DNA of 64,000 nucleotides, from assembly GCF_947487515.1 (NCBI RefSeq), contig NZ_CANKWO010000003.1, positions 451,103 through 515,102 of the forward strand. Direction: 5' to 3'. The DNA comes from an uncultured Litoreibacter sp. (GTDB lineage: Bacteria; Pseudomonadota; Alphaproteobacteria; Rhodobacterales; Rhodobacteraceae). The notes under the pieces are model-generated. The model searched no databases. It saw nothing but the letters and a program-made list of their open reading frames with translations, and was not told where the DNA came from. Numbering within the stretch: position 1 is the first letter of the stretch; every line of letters begins with the position of its first letter. The translations under genes were made by a program, and so were the position numbers. Shown here in pieces: positions 26,944 to 35,869 of this stretch.

Positions 26944-27525
26944 TCACGGTTGGTGATTGATTGCGCCTGCTGTCCAGCCAGCGGGGCTGATATCGATGCG
27001 GGTGACCGACAGGGGCTCGATTGAGTGTGACATGGCTTCATAGGCGGAAACGCCAAGCGCGCGCTCAATTTGTGACAAAATGACCCCCATGTGGGCGACG
27101 ATCACCACATCTGTATGGTCACTTGCATGTAAGGCGTCGATTTTTGGGGCAAGCCGAGTGTGCAAATCGTTCCAGCTTTCGCCCTCTGGGGGCCTCACAT
27201 CGCCAGGAGTTTCCCAATAGGCGCGGGACAATTCAGGGTGCATTTCCGACACCTTCGAGAAATGCAGCCCGTCCCACACCCCAAAATGTAACTCGCGCAG
27301 CGCCGCGTCATGGGGCAAGCGATGTCTCCCCTTTTCAATCGCATCAGCCGTTGCGCGTGCGCGAAGCAGGTCAGAAGAGACCAGCGCACAGGCCGCAGGC
27401 AGGTGGTCATTCAGGCGCGCAATTTTGCCCGCATCCGACAAATCCGCAGGGACATCGCGCCAACCGGTAAAGGTTTTTTGATGCGTTGGACCATGACGCA
27501 CCCACCAGAAACGGGTGGTTTTCAT
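26944..27525 (-). CDS. Histidine phosphatase family protein, probable alpha-ribazole phosphatase
   Basis: The 193-residue phosphoglycerate-mutase-fold protein has the catalytic RHG in WWVRHGPTHQKTFTGWRD, an acid residue in LRELHFGVWDGL, and the second histidine in VIVAHMGVILSQ. Its ATG overlaps the cobU stop by four bases. This supports a CobC-like role, dephosphorylating alpha-ribazole phosphate in cobalamin nucleotide-loop assembly. A general sugar-phosphate phosphatase cannot be excluded. Confidence 0.75.
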   Translation of the reverse strand: MKTTRFWWVRHGPTHQKTFTGWRDVPADLSDAGKIARLNDHLPAACALVSSDLLRARATADAIEKGRHRLPHDAALRELHFGVWDGLHFSKVSEMHPELSRAYWETPGDVRPPEGESWNDLHTRLAPKIDALHASDHTDVVIVAHMGVILSQIERALGVSAYEAMSHSIEPLSVTRIDISPAGWTAGAINHQP

Positions 27526-28073
27526 GAGACACCATCGGGCATGTTGCCCTTCAAAAGCTGTGGCAAGCCCGCGATCACCTGCACGACCAATTGCGCCTCG
27601 GCTGCAAGATGTTGGTTCAGACGGCCCTGCGCTTCCCTGAAGTGCCGCGACATTGCGTGTTCGGGCACGATGCCTTGCCCGACCTCATTTGTGACAACAA
27701 CGACTGTTGCGGCGCAGTCCCGCAAGGCGCGGGTAAGTTTTGAACATTCTTGGGTCAACTCGGCGCGCGCCATGACTTGGTTTGTTAACCACAAGGTCGC
27801 GCAATCCAGCAAGATGATCTGGTCGCGCGTTGCCATGTTCAATCTGCTGGCGACCTCAATGGGGTCTTCATGGGTGATCCACCCGTCGGAAGCGCGCATC
27901 TCTTGATGGCGGTCGATCTTCGCGCGCATCTCGTCATCGAAGGGCTGGGCGGTGGCGACATAGACCCTTTGCGCATCGCTGTTGCGCGAGACGATAAGCC
28001 GTTCGGCAAAACCGGATTTGCCCGAGGCCGCGCCACCAAGCACCAGTGTCAAAGGGGGAAGGTTGGCCATCAT
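27522..28073 (-). CDS. cobU: Adenosylcobinamide kinase/adenosylcobinamide-phosphate guanylyltransferase
   Basis: The 183-residue protein has the P-loop LVLGGAASGKSGFAERL, the RVYVATAQPFDDEM segment with following R-x-x-H-Q nucleotide-binding residues, LLDCATLWLTNQV, and VVVTNEVGQGIVPEHAMSR. These match CobU/CobP of the cobalamin nucleotide-loop pathway. The ATG is preceded by cagga. With the overlapping phosphatase it forms a two-gene cobalamin unit separated from any other cob genes in this window. Confidence 0.92.
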   Translation of the reverse strand: MMANLPPLTLVLGGAASGKSGFAERLIVSRNSDAQRVYVATAQPFDDEMRAKIDRHQEMRASDGWITHEDPIEVASRLNMATRDQIILLDCATLWLTNQVMARAELTQECSKLTRALRDCAATVVVVTNEVGQGIVPEHAMSRHFREAQGRLNQHLAAEAQLVVQVIAGLPQLLKGNMPDGVS

Positions 28074-28201
28074 GATGTCCTGCAGTTGGTCCGGTTAGTG
28101 CCACGCGCAACATTGCGGTTGATCGAAAGGTTTCGCAAGCAACTGATTGCTCCCTGCGCTGCGCTGTCCTAACACTTAAGTAACACAATGTGAGGTGCAA
28201 C

Positions 28202-29398
28202 ATGCTTGCAGGGAAACGAATACTTTTGATCGTTGGGGGGGGAATAGCCGCCTTCAAGTCACTGGACCTGATCCGGCGTCTGCGTGAACGAGGGGCCACG
28301 GTGGTGCCTGTTCTGACCAAAGCCTCTGAGGAATTCGTCACCCCGTTGAGCACCTCAGCCTTGGCAGGGCAAAAGGTTTACCGCGATTTGTTCGACCTGA
28401 CCGACGAGGCAGAAATGGGCCACATCGAGCTGTCACGGGCGGCAGATTTGGTGGTCGTGGCCCCCGCTACGGCGGATTTGATGGCCAAGATGGCGGCTGG
28501 GCTGGCGAATGATCTGGCCTCTACCTTGCTGATGGCAACGGACAAACGGGTTCTGATCGCGCCTGCAATGAATGTGCGCATGTGGGAGCATCCGGCGACG
28601 CAGCGCAATTTGGCGACTTTGCTTGGAGATGGAATTCTCACCGTTGGCCCCGATGTTGGTGACATGGCCTGCGGCGAGCATGGGCCAGGTCGCATGTCAG
28701 AACCTTTGGCAATCGTGGACGCCGTTGAGGCCGCATTGAACGACGGGCCGTTGAAGGGCAAACATGTGCTGGTGACCTCTGGCCCGACACATGAACCGAT
28801 TGACCCCGTGCGCTACATCGCGAACCGCTCCTCGGGCGCACAAGGAACGGCGGTCGCACGGGCGTTAAGCGCGTTGGGGGCTGATGTTACTTTCGTGACA
28901 GGCCCTGCAGATGTGCCGCCGCCGGCGGGCGTCAAAGTGGTCAAGGTGCAAACCGCCCGCGAAATGAAGGACGCCGTGGAGGCAGCCTTACCGGCAGATG
29001 CTGCAGTGTTCGCCGCAGCCGTGGCCGATTGGCGCGTCGAGAACGCCTCCGGTTCCAAAATGAAGAAAGACGGATCAGGCAATGCACCCGCGTTAGAATT
29101 CGCAGAGAACCCCGATATTTTGGCAGCAGTGTCGCAATCAAAGACCAACCGCCCGCAATTGGTGGTGGGCTTTGCGGCGGAAACCGATGACGTGATCGCC
29201 AATGCAACCGCCAAGCGCAAGCGCAAGGGCTGCGACTGGATCGTGGCCAATGATGTCAGCCCCGAGACCGGCATCATGGGGGGTACGGAAAATGCGGTGA
29301 CGGTGATATCGGATCGCGAGGCCGAGACTTGGCCGCGGTTGAGCAAAGAGCAAACTGCCGCAAAAATCGCCGCCAAGATTGCAGAAGTGCTGCAATGA
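28202..29398 (+). CDS. coaBC: Bifunctional phosphopantothenoylcysteine decarboxylase/synthetase CoaBC
   Basis: The 398-residue protein has an N-terminal flavin-dependent decarboxylase ([20 protein letters not shown]; the [14 protein letters not shown] substrate clamp) and a C-terminal synthetase ([20 protein letters not shown]). It carries out two steps of coenzyme A biosynthesis. ATG 28202 is taken because gtgagg precedes it; the GTG at 28190 is an alternative. The gene overlaps dut by four bases (ATGA). Confidence 0.93.
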   Translation: MLAGKRILLIVGGGIAAFKSLDLIRRLRERGATVVPVLTKASEEFVTPLSTSALAGQKVYRDLFDLTDEAEMGHIELSRAADLVVVAPATADLMAKMAAGLANDLASTLLMATDKRVLIAPAMNVRMWEHPATQRNLATLLGDGILTVGPDVGDMACGEHGPGRMSEPLAIVDAVEAALNDGPLKGKHVLVTSGPTHEPIDPVRYIANRSSGAQGTAVARALSALGADVTFVTGPADVPPPAGVKVVKVQTAREMKDAVEAALPADAAVFAAAVADWRVENASGSKMKKDGSGNAPALEFAENPDILAAVSQSKTNRPQLVVGFAAETDDVIANATAKRKRKGCDWIVANDVSPETGIMGGTENAVTVISDREAETWPRLSKEQTAAKIAAKIAEVLQ

Positions 29399-29862
29399 CG
29401 CCAGTTTTGCAGGTCACTTGGACGCCAGACGCAGACCCCACATTGGGCCTGCCATCCTACGAGACAGACGGGGCAGCGGGCGCAGATTTGCGTGCCAATT
29501 TGAACCAAGCTGACCGCGCGTCTGGCTTGTTGCTGGCCCCAATGGCGCGGATATTGGTTCCGACAGGGCTGCGTTTGGAAATCCCGAACGGATTTGAGGT
29601 GCAAATTCGCCCAAGGTCGGGTTTGGCGCTGAAGCATGGGATCAGCTTGCCCAATTCACCTGGAACGATTGACAGCGACTACCGTGGCCCGCTGGGGGTG
29701 ATCTTGATCAACCTTGGTGAGCAGCCGTTTGAAATATCGCACGGCGACCGGATTGCCCAAATGGTCGTAGCGCCCGTGGTGCAGGCCAAATTCGCTCTGG
29801 CGCAAAACCTGTCCGATACGGCTCGGGGCGCGGGCGGCTTCGGGTCAACTGGGCGCGGTTGA
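29395..29862 (+). CDS. dut: Deoxyuridine 5'-triphosphate nucleotidohydrolase
   Basis: The 155-residue trimeric dUTPase has all five motifs: [50 protein letters not shown] and [12 protein letters not shown]. It hydrolyses dUTP to dUMP. The ATG overlaps the coaBC stop, so the two are translationally coupled, as seen widely in alphaproteobacteria. The ThiF-like gene starts one base after its stop. Confidence 0.96.
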   Translation: MTPVLQVTWTPDADPTLGLPSYETDGAAGADLRANLNQADRASGLLLAPMARILVPTGLRLEIPNGFEVQIRPRSGLALKHGISLPNSPGTIDSDYRGPLGVILINLGEQPFEISHGDRIAQMVVAPVVQAKFALAQNLSDTARGAGGFGSTGRG

Positions 29863-29863
29863 T

Positions 29864-30904
29864 ATGGTTCTTGTTCTTGCCCTTGCCGGTGTGGCCATTT
29901 TGATTGGGCGACGTATGGGCGTGAGGGGACAATACTTGTGGGGGGCGGCTTTGGCGTTTCTTGCTTTGGTGCTTTTGCTTCAGCTGTTTTTGCCCGACGC
30001 ACATCCTGTGAAAGAGGCAACCGGAACGCTGTCGGGCTGGCTGATCTTCATCGGGGTGGGCGGCGTGGGGCTTGCCTATCTATGTGCGTTGCGGGTGTTG
30101 AAGCGCCACGCGCAGAGCGAGGAGCCTGCCTCTGCCCCTTCCGACAAATTCACCGATGCGGAGCTGAACCGCTATGCCCGCCACATCGTTTTGCGCGAAA
30201 TTGGTGGGCAGGGGCAGAAGAAAATGAAGAAAGCCCGCGTGCTGGTCATTGGGGCCGGAGGGCTAGGGGCACCTGTGTTGCAATATTTGGCCGCTGCAGG
30301 GGTTGGCACCATCGGGGTGATCGATGAGGATGTGGTCGACAGCAGCAACCTGCAACGTCAAGTTATTCACACGGATGCGCGGATCGGGATGCCCAAAGTT
30401 TTTTCGGCCCAAGCCGCCCTGCAGGCACAAAACCCGCTGATCACCGTGCTGCCTTACAACCGCAGGCTGGAAGCTGACATGGCAGCAGACCTGTTTGCGG
30501 ACTATGATCTGGTCCTAGACGGGTCTGACAATGCGCAGACACGGTATCTGGTGAACCGTGTCGCCGTGAAACTTGGCAAGCCTTTGATTTCCGGAGCGAT
30601 TACGCAATGGGAAGGGCAGTTGAGCCTGTTCCACCCTGCGAGTGGCAGCCCTTGCTATGCCTGCATCTTTCCCCATGAAGCTGCCGCGGGTTTGGCCCCG
30701 TCCTGCGCCGAAGTTGGAGTGGTTGGGGCTTTGCCTGGGGTGATCGGCTCGATGATGGCCGTAGAGGCGATCAAGCTGATTGCGGAAGCAGGGGCCCCGC
30801 TGAAGGGGCAGATGTTGATCTATGACGCGCTTTACTCCGAAACGCGGTTGATTAACTTGAAACGTGACCCGCAGTGCTCTGTCTGTGGACAACCCGCCAA
30901 ATAG
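29864..30904 (+). CDS. ThiF/MoeB/HesA family adenylyltransferase with N-terminal membrane region
   Basis: The 346-residue protein starts with two or three hydrophobic helices (about 1-15, 22-43 and 57-80), then a full MoeB-like domain: ELNRYARHIVLREIGGQGQ, nucleotide-binding VIGAGGLGAPVLQYLAAAG, DLVLDGSDNAQTRYLVN, a cysteine in APSCAEVGVVGALPGVIG, and two zinc CxxC pairs (CYAC, CSVC). Such enzymes adenylate the C terminus of ThiS or MoaD. The membrane front end is unusual. No sulfur-carrier gene is adjacent, so the partner is unknown. Confidence 0.85.
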   Translation: MVLVLALAGVAILIGRRMGVRGQYLWGAALAFLALVLLLQLFLPDAHPVKEATGTLSGWLIFIGVGGVGLAYLCALRVLKRHAQSEEPASAPSDKFTDAELNRYARHIVLREIGGQGQKKMKKARVLVIGAGGLGAPVLQYLAAAGVGTIGVIDEDVVDSSNLQRQVIHTDARIGMPKVFSAQAALQAQNPLITVLPYNRRLEADMAADLFADYDLVLDGSDNAQTRYLVNRVAVKLGKPLISGAITQWEGQLSLFHPASGSPCYACIFPHEAAAGLAPSCAEVGVVGALPGVIGSMMAVEAIKLIAEAGAPLKGQMLIYDALYSETRLINLKRDPQCSVCGQPAK

Positions 30905-31085
30905 TAGGATTCACCCACAGGTCACACAAAGTGTTGTGGGTAAGACTAAATAAAGCCTTTACAGAAACTCCTCGAAACCCCAACATCTAGACAAGGGTCG
31001 TAGTGAAAAACGACCTGTAGTGTAGAACCCAGCTATTTGGGGGGCAGGCAACCCCAATAGGCACGATCTGGAAAAGGGGCCACGC

Positions 31086-31589
31086 ATGTCGAGCTTAGAG
31101 CATTACATCGAAACCGAAGATCTTCACCCGATTGATTTGGTCGAGACCCTAGCAGCCCACCACGAGTGGGAATTTGACCGCATCGCGGAAGACCAGATTG
31201 CAATGGCCATAGAAGGGCAGTGGCGGACATATTCGATCACCCTCGCGTGGTCTGACTACGACGAAACGCTTCGGCTGGTTTCAACCTTCGAGATGGAGCC
31301 GCCCTCGGACAAATTGCCGGCCCTCTATGAGGTGATCAACCGCGCAAACGACACCTGCTGGACCGGCGCATTCACCTATTGGGAAGCGCAACGACTGATG
31401 GTGTACCGCTATGGCTTGGTGCTGTCCGGTGGCCGTGACGCGGGGCCTGATCAGGTCGACAAGATGTTGTCCGCAGCCGTACAGGCATCCGAACGGTTCT
31501 ACCCCGCTTTCCAACTTGTGTGCTGGGGCGACCGTAGCCCGCAAGATGCGATGAATGTAGCCATTGCGGAAGCCTACGGGCGGGCATAA
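31086..31589 (+). CDS. YbjN domain-containing protein
   Basis: The 167-residue acidic protein matches the YbjN layout: an N-terminal HPIDLVETLAAHHEWEFDRI segment, a central GQWRTYSITLAWSDYDETL beta region, and a LPALYEVINRANDTCWTGAF helix. YbjN proteins resemble secretion chaperones, but their molecular role is not established. It precedes proC by 41 bases on the same strand. Confidence 0.85.
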   Translation: MSSLEHYIETEDLHPIDLVETLAAHHEWEFDRIAEDQIAMAIEGQWRTYSITLAWSDYDETLRLVSTFEMEPPSDKLPALYEVINRANDTCWTGAFTYWEAQRLMVYRYGLVLSGGRDAGPDQVDKMLSAAVQASERFYPAFQLVCWGDRSPQDAMNVAIAEAYGRA

Positions 31590-31630
31590 CCTTCCCCCCT
31601 GACATATAGTGACGACATTGCAGGGGCTTC

Positions 31631-32443
31631 ATGGATTTCACCGAAATAAACACGCGCGGGCTGGTTCTGCTGGGCTGCGGAAAGATGGGATCGGCTTTGC
31701 TGGAAGGCTGGCTGAAGGGCGGGATCAACGCAGGCGCGGTTCATGTCATCGACCCTAACCCGTCGGATTGGCTGAAGGCGCAAGGCGTCCACATCAACGA
31801 AGCATTGCCACAGGATCCGGCGATTGCGCTTCTGGCGGTTAAACCGCAGATGATGGGCGACGCGCTGCCGCGAATGGTTGCTTTGGGCAACGGGAAAACA
31901 GTGTTCCTTTCCATTGCTGCGGGCACATCAATCGCCCAATTTGAGGCGGCGTTGGGGGCTGACACGCCAATCGTGCGCTCCATGCCGAATACGCCAGCCG
32001 CCATCGGCAAAGGCATCACAGCAATCGTTGGAAACGACAATGTGACAGCCGAACACCTTGATATGGCCGAAGGGCTGCTGCTTGCTGTCGGAGAGGTGGT
32101 CCGCTTGACCGGCGAGGCGCAGATTGACGCGGTGACAGCCGTCTCGGGGTCCGGCCCCGCCTATGTGTTCCACTTGATCGAGACGATGGCCGCCGCGGGC
32201 GAAGCGCAGGGTCTGCCTGCCGATATGGCGATGCAACTGGCCAAAGCCACGGTGGCTGGGGCGGGGGCTTTGGCCAAAGATGCCGCTGAAGCCCCTGCGC
32301 AATTGCGCGTCAATGTCACAAGCCCCGGCGGAACAACGGCGGCGGCATTGAACGTGTTGATGGACGAGAGCAATGGCTTTCCAAAGTTGCTGGATGAGGC
32401 GGTGAAAGCCGCAACTCTGCGCGGTCAAGAGTTGGGGAAGTAG
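31631..32443 (+). CDS. proC: Pyrroline-5-carboxylate reductase
   Basis: The 270-residue protein has an NAD(P)-binding start ([19 protein letters not shown]), [20 protein letters not shown], and the C-terminal family signature [17 protein letters not shown] and [15 protein letters not shown]. It makes proline from pyrroline-5-carboxylate. It is followed after two bases by csaA. Confidence 0.95.
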   Translation: MDFTEINTRGLVLLGCGKMGSALLEGWLKGGINAGAVHVIDPNPSDWLKAQGVHINEALPQDPAIALLAVKPQMMGDALPRMVALGNGKTVFLSIAAGTSIAQFEAALGADTPIVRSMPNTPAAIGKGITAIVGNDNVTAEHLDMAEGLLLAVGEVVRLTGEAQIDAVTAVSGSGPAYVFHLIETMAAAGEAQGLPADMAMQLAKATVAGAGALAKDAAEAPAQLRVNVTSPGGTTAAALNVLMDESNGFPKLLDEAVKAATLRGQELGK

Positions 32444-32445
32444 CG

Positions 32446-32784
32446 ATGTCGGATCTGTCATTCGATGACTTCATGAAGGTGGACGTGCGCGTCGGTGTTA
32501 TTGTGAAAGCAGAACCATATCCGGAGGCGCGCAAACCGGCGATCAAACTATGGGTGGACTTCGGGCCAGAGCTGGGAGAGCGGAAAAGCTCGGCCCAAAT
32601 AACCAAGCATTATTCGCCTGAGGAACTCTTCGGCAAAAAGGTGATGGCTGTGGTGAATTTTCCGCCACGCCAAATCGGTAAATTCATGTCCGAGATATTG
32701 GTTCTGGGGGTGCCGGATGAGAATGATGAAGTGGTGTTGGTGACGCCGGACAAAGATGTGCCAATCGGCGGAAGGCTGTATTGA
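32446..32784 (+). CDS. csaA: tRNA-binding domain protein, CsaA-like
   Basis: The 112-residue protein is a single EMAP-II/OB-fold tRNA-binding domain ([59 protein letters not shown]), the size and pattern of CsaA, an export-related chaperone in Bacillus. Its stop overlaps the next ATG by one base. Confidence 0.9.
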   Translation: MSDLSFDDFMKVDVRVGVIVKAEPYPEARKPAIKLWVDFGPELGERKSSAQITKHYSPEELFGKKVMAVVNFPPRQIGKFMSEILVLGVPDENDEVVLVTPDKDVPIGGRLY

Positions 32785-33728
32785 TGAAGCTGCTCATTTC
32801 GCGCCTGTTGCCGCCTGCCGTGATGGAACGGGCACGTGCAGAATTCGACGTCACGCTTCGCGATACATCGGACCCAATGACTCAGGCAGAAGCCACACAA
32901 GCGATTGAGGAATTTGACGCGATATTGCCAACCCTTGGGGATCAGTTCACGGCCCAATCCATATTGGCAGCCAAGCCGCGCGCCAAACTGTTGGCCAACT
33001 TCGGGGTGGGGTACAACCATATTGACGTCGATGCAGCGCACGAACAGGGCATAGCGGTCACCAACACTCCTGGGGCTGTGACCGATGCGACGGCAGATGT
33101 CGCGCTAACCTTGATGCTGATGACCGCGCGCCGCGCGGGCGAAGGCGAACGGCTGGTGCGTGCTGGCAAATGGACAGGTTGGCAGCCAACGCAAATGCTC
33201 GGGCTGCACCTGACTGGAAAAACCATCGGTATCATCGGCATGGGGCGCATCGGGCAGGCGATTGCGGACAGGTGCAGGCACGGATTTGGATGCAAGATTG
33301 TTTACGCCAACCGCTCGGTGAAAGACATCGACGGGGCGACGCAATTGGGCAATGTGGAAGAAGTGGCCGCAGTGGCGGATGTGGTCGTCGCCGCCACGCC
33401 GGGTGGTGCGGAGACGCGGCATTTGATCGGGGCGGATGTGTTCAGCGCGATGCAATCGCACGCCATTTTCGTCAATATCTCGCGCGGGGATGTGGTGGAC
33501 GAAGCCGCGCTGATCTTTGCACTTCAGGACGGGCAGATCGGTGGTGCGGGTCTAGACGTTTATGAGCAAGAGCCCAGAGTGCCAAAGGCCCTGACGGACA
33601 TGGAGAACGTCGTGTTGCTGCCGCATCTGGGCACCAACACGTTGGAGGTGCGCACCAGCATGGGGATGATGGCGCTTGATAATCTGGCGGCCTTTGTGGC
33701 GGGTAAGGATTTGCCGAACCCCGTTTAA
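32784..33728 (+). CDS. D-2-hydroxyacid dehydrogenase (glycerate/glyoxylate/hydroxypyruvate reductase-like)
   Basis: The 314-residue protein has an NAD-binding motif (GIIGMGRIGQAIADRC), and catalytic Arg, Glu and His in NISRGDVVDE, GLDVYEQEP and LLPHLGTNT. Closest by pattern to GyaR/GrhA glyoxylate-hydroxypyruvate reductases or D-glycerate dehydrogenase. It uses ATG 32784, overlapping the csaA stop, rather than the TTG one codon earlier. It converges on a small membrane protein gene with a four-base overlap (ttaa). Confidence 0.85.
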   Translation: MKLLISRLLPPAVMERARAEFDVTLRDTSDPMTQAEATQAIEEFDAILPTLGDQFTAQSILAAKPRAKLLANFGVGYNHIDVDAAHEQGIAVTNTPGAVTDATADVALTLMLMTARRAGEGERLVRAGKWTGWQPTQMLGLHLTGKTIGIIGMGRIGQAIADRCRHGFGCKIVYANRSVKDIDGATQLGNVEEVAAVADVVVAATPGGAETRHLIGADVFSAMQSHAIFVNISRGDVVDEAALIFALQDGQIGGAGLDVYEQEPRVPKALTDMENVVLLPHLGTNTLEVRTSMGMMALDNLAAFVAGKDLPNPV

Positions 33729-34081
33729 GGGAGCAAGCAGCCTTGGGCGTCAAATCCAAATGGATCGCGGTCCCATTTGGAAAATGGCAGGCCAGGGCGA
33801 ATATCGACCCATAAGACCTCCGCCGCATCGTCGAACGGGACAATGCCGAGGGCTGTGTCTGGTACCACCTCCCAACCGCGCGTGGCCGCGACGGCCCGCA
33901 GATCGGCGGTCGTGGCGCAGGCAGAGGCTGCCATGGCCTCCAAGAAGCCCATACGCGCGTCTTGCCATTCACTGACGCCAGCGGAGTTCATGTCCAGAAC
34001 AAAGGTCTGAAGGTTGCGTGCCACGTAGCCGGTTATGCCGCCGATACCCAACAACATGACCCCCAGCAGCAGTCGTTTCAT
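33725..34081 (-). CDS. Hypothetical membrane-anchored protein
   Basis: The 118-residue protein has a basic N terminus and one hydrophobic helix (about 4-22, KRLLLGVMLLGIGGITGYVA), so it is anchored with the rest exported, or it is secreted. The remainder has CATTADLRAVAATRGWEVVP and DDAAEVLWVDIRPGLPF and only two cysteines. I do not recognise a family. Its ATG overlaps the tdk stop by one base, so it is cotranscribed with tdk. ATG 34120 lies inside tdk and is less likely. Confidence 0.6.
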   Translation of the reverse strand: MKRLLLGVMLLGIGGITGYVARNLQTFVLDMNSAGVSEWQDARMGFLEAMAASACATTADLRAVAATRGWEVVPDTALGIVPFDDAAEVLWVDIRPGLPFSKWDRDPFGFDAQGCLLP

Positions 34082-34662
34082 CAGGTGTCTCCGGTTGCTT
34101 CGCGGAAATGCTTTCGGCATAGCGACACATAGGTTTCATTCCCTCCGACTTGAACTTGATCGCCGTCTGTCGCAGCGGAGCCGTCGGTGCCTTTGCGAAT
34201 AACCATCGTCGCCTTCTTACCGCAGTGGCAGATCGTGCGGACTTCGCGCATCTCGTCGGCAAGGGCCAGCAGGCCAGCGGAGCCGGGAAACAGCTCCCCT
34301 CGGAAGTCGACGCGCAACCCGTAGCACATCACGGGGACTTTTAAGTCATCCACGGCACGGGCAAGTTGCCAAACTTGATCTTTCGACAACCACTGAGCCT
34401 CATCCACCATCACGCAGGCAATTGGGCCCTTTTTCAGACGCGCCGAGATCATGGCAAATAAATCGTGGCCTTTGCCATAAATATCCGCCTCACGGGTCAG
34501 CCCGATGCGCGACCCGATTTTTCCAGTGCCGGCGCGATCGTCAAAATCTGCGGTCAACAGGTAGGTTTCCATACCCATTTCTTGATAGTTATGCGCTGCT
34601 TGCAAAAGGAGCGTCGACTTTCCCGCGTTCATAGTGGAATAATGAAAATATAGTTTTGCCAT
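34081..34662 (-). CDS. tdk: Thymidine kinase (type II)
   Basis: The 193-residue enzyme has Walker A (STMNAGKSTLLLQAAHNYQE), the DEAQWL active-site block with catalytic glutamate, and zinc-coordinating cysteines (CHCGKKA and a late CRKH). It salvages thymidine with ATP. ATG 34662 gives the normal TK1-like length; the frame remains open to 34731. It is divergent from the structured region at 34702. Confidence 0.93.
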   Translation of the reverse strand: MAKLYFHYSTMNAGKSTLLLQAAHNYQEMGMETYLLTADFDDRAGTGKIGSRIGLTREADIYGKGHDLFAMISARLKKGPIACVMVDEAQWLSKDQVWQLARAVDDLKVPVMCYGLRVDFRGELFPGSAGLLALADEMREVRTICHCGKKATMVIRKGTDGSAATDGDQVQVGGNETYVSLCRKHFREATGDT

Positions 34663-34701
34663 GGCGTCCCCGTAGCAAAGCCGGCCATCAGGAGCAAGGT
34701 C

Positions 34702-34834
34702 GGTGAGGGGCGCGCTAGGGAAAGCAAACAAGACACGCGCTGATTACCCGGCAGCGCGTGTAATGACGCCCCTCACCTAAAGGGTGTGTTCAGCACAACA
34801 CGCCCCCCATAGCCCCCATACCCTAGGGGCTATG
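34702..34834. other. Densely structured intergenic region (nested and tandem hairpins)
   Basis: Three perfect stems lie here. An 11-bp outer stem joins 34702-34712 (ggtgaggggcg) to 34767-34777. Inside it a 10-bp stem joins 34733-34742 (acacgcgctg) to 34752-34761 with a 9-nt loop. A 9-bp stem joins 34808-34816 (catagcccc) to 34826-34834 with a 9-nt loop. There is no ORF of its own. It lies between the divergent tdk and the HTH-like gene at 34925. It could be a structured 5' leader, small RNA or recognition site. It lacks a T-loop and an acceptor end, so it is not a tRNA. Confidence 0.6.
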
Positions 34835-34924
34835 AATACCTACCGTGAGGGAAAACAATTGCGCAGGGGAAAGGCTTTAGGCTATTCCCCGATAAGGCCA
34901 AACCGGCTGAGGGAAGACACGACG

Positions 34925-35386
34925 ATGACGAAGATGAACAGATACCTGAAGAAACATACCGAAGCCTTGGTGAAGGATGTAGGTGTTGAGGCGGCCTGTA
35001 AGCTGACGGGGCGCTCTAAGGCCACGTTGGGTCGTTACTATTCCGAATCCGATGAACACGCCGATCGCTACATGCCTTTGGATGCTGTCGCCGCACTTGA
35101 GGCCGCCGCAAGTTTTCCCCATGTGACGCAGGCCTTGGCCGAAATTAACGGCAATGGCTTGGAAGTCGACTCTGGTCGCAAAAGCAATGACAAAAGCGCC
35201 AGTTCGGTTAACAGCAACGTCGTCGCCTTGGCGCAGCGCTTTGCCATGTTGATGTCAGAGTACAACCAGTCGATCTCGGACGGGATTATCACCGTGACCG
35301 AGGCGAAGCGGATGTTGTCCGAGACGCTGGAGCTGCAAAAAGTGCTGGTCGAGATGAAGCTGCACCTCGAAGACGAAACTATCTGA
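34925..35386 (+). CDS. Hypothetical protein with HTH-like N terminus
   Basis: The 153-residue protein has an N-terminal segment shaped like a helix-turn-helix (VGVEAACKLTGRSKATLGRYYS, split at residues 19-40), a charged DEHADRYMPLDAVAALEAAA helix and a C-terminal helical region that may dimerise. It resembles phage-type or plasmid-type repressors in layout, but I do not recognise the family. The start is ATG 34925 with gagggaa ten bases upstream; the earlier ATG 34832 falls inside a hairpin. The structured leader at 34702-34834 is directly upstream. Confidence 0.65.
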   Translation: MTKMNRYLKKHTEALVKDVGVEAACKLTGRSKATLGRYYSESDEHADRYMPLDAVAALEAAASFPHVTQALAEINGNGLEVDSGRKSNDKSASSVNSNVVALAQRFAMLMSEYNQSISDGIITVTEAKRMLSETLELQKVLVEMKLHLEDETI

Positions 35387-35454
35387 ATTTGGACGTTAAA
35401 ACCGACGACTGCATTTGGTCGGCAAAGCGAATGGCAGCGTTTCGGCGCGCTGAC

Positions 35455-35757
35455 CTAGCGCGTCGGTACGGAATATAGAACGTAGCCGTCCTTGCGCGCG
35501 ACCTCAGTGGCGCCTGTGTCGGTGACAAACACCCCTAGATTTTCCATGCCTTCGGGGCAGCCCACTAGATCCGCGGCATCGTCGAGGAACTGATTTGTAA
35601 ACGCATCCTCGCCAATCCGGCGACATTGGTCGCCATCGGCACGGTAGCCACCCCCGAAGAAGGGAAGGGTGGTGCTAGTGGATGTCGGGGCAGGGGCGCA
35701 AGCCGCGAGGGCGAGGGCCGTGGCGGTTAAGGATGCGGTCAGAATGATAGGATGCAT
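35455..35757 (-). CDS. Hypothetical small lipoprotein
   Basis: The 100-residue protein has a signal peptide with lipobox LAAC (Cys20), followed by a threonine/serine/proline linker and a short domain with two further cysteines (DQCRRIGEDAF and DLVGCPEGMENLG) that could form a disulfide. It ends VLYSVPTR. No family recognised. A good aggag sequence precedes the ATG. Confidence 0.65.
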   Translation of the reverse strand: MHPIILTASLTATALALAACAPAPTSTSTTLPFFGGGYRADGDQCRRIGEDAFTNQFLDDAADLVGCPEGMENLGVFVTDTGATEVARKDGYVLYSVPTR

Positions 35758-35869
35758 GATGAAACTCCTTTTGGGGTAATGGGGCGGAGTTTAGCATGGA
35801 AGTTGGGATTTACGGATGTTGGAAGAGGGAGGCATGTGCCGACGACATGACGGGCTTTACTGTTGCTAG

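Noticed and set aside
34702-34777. tRNA gene in the 76-base structured segment
   Set aside because: Length and terminal stem are suggestive, but there is no T-loop GTTCRA, no 7-bp acceptor geometry and no anticodon arm of the right size.
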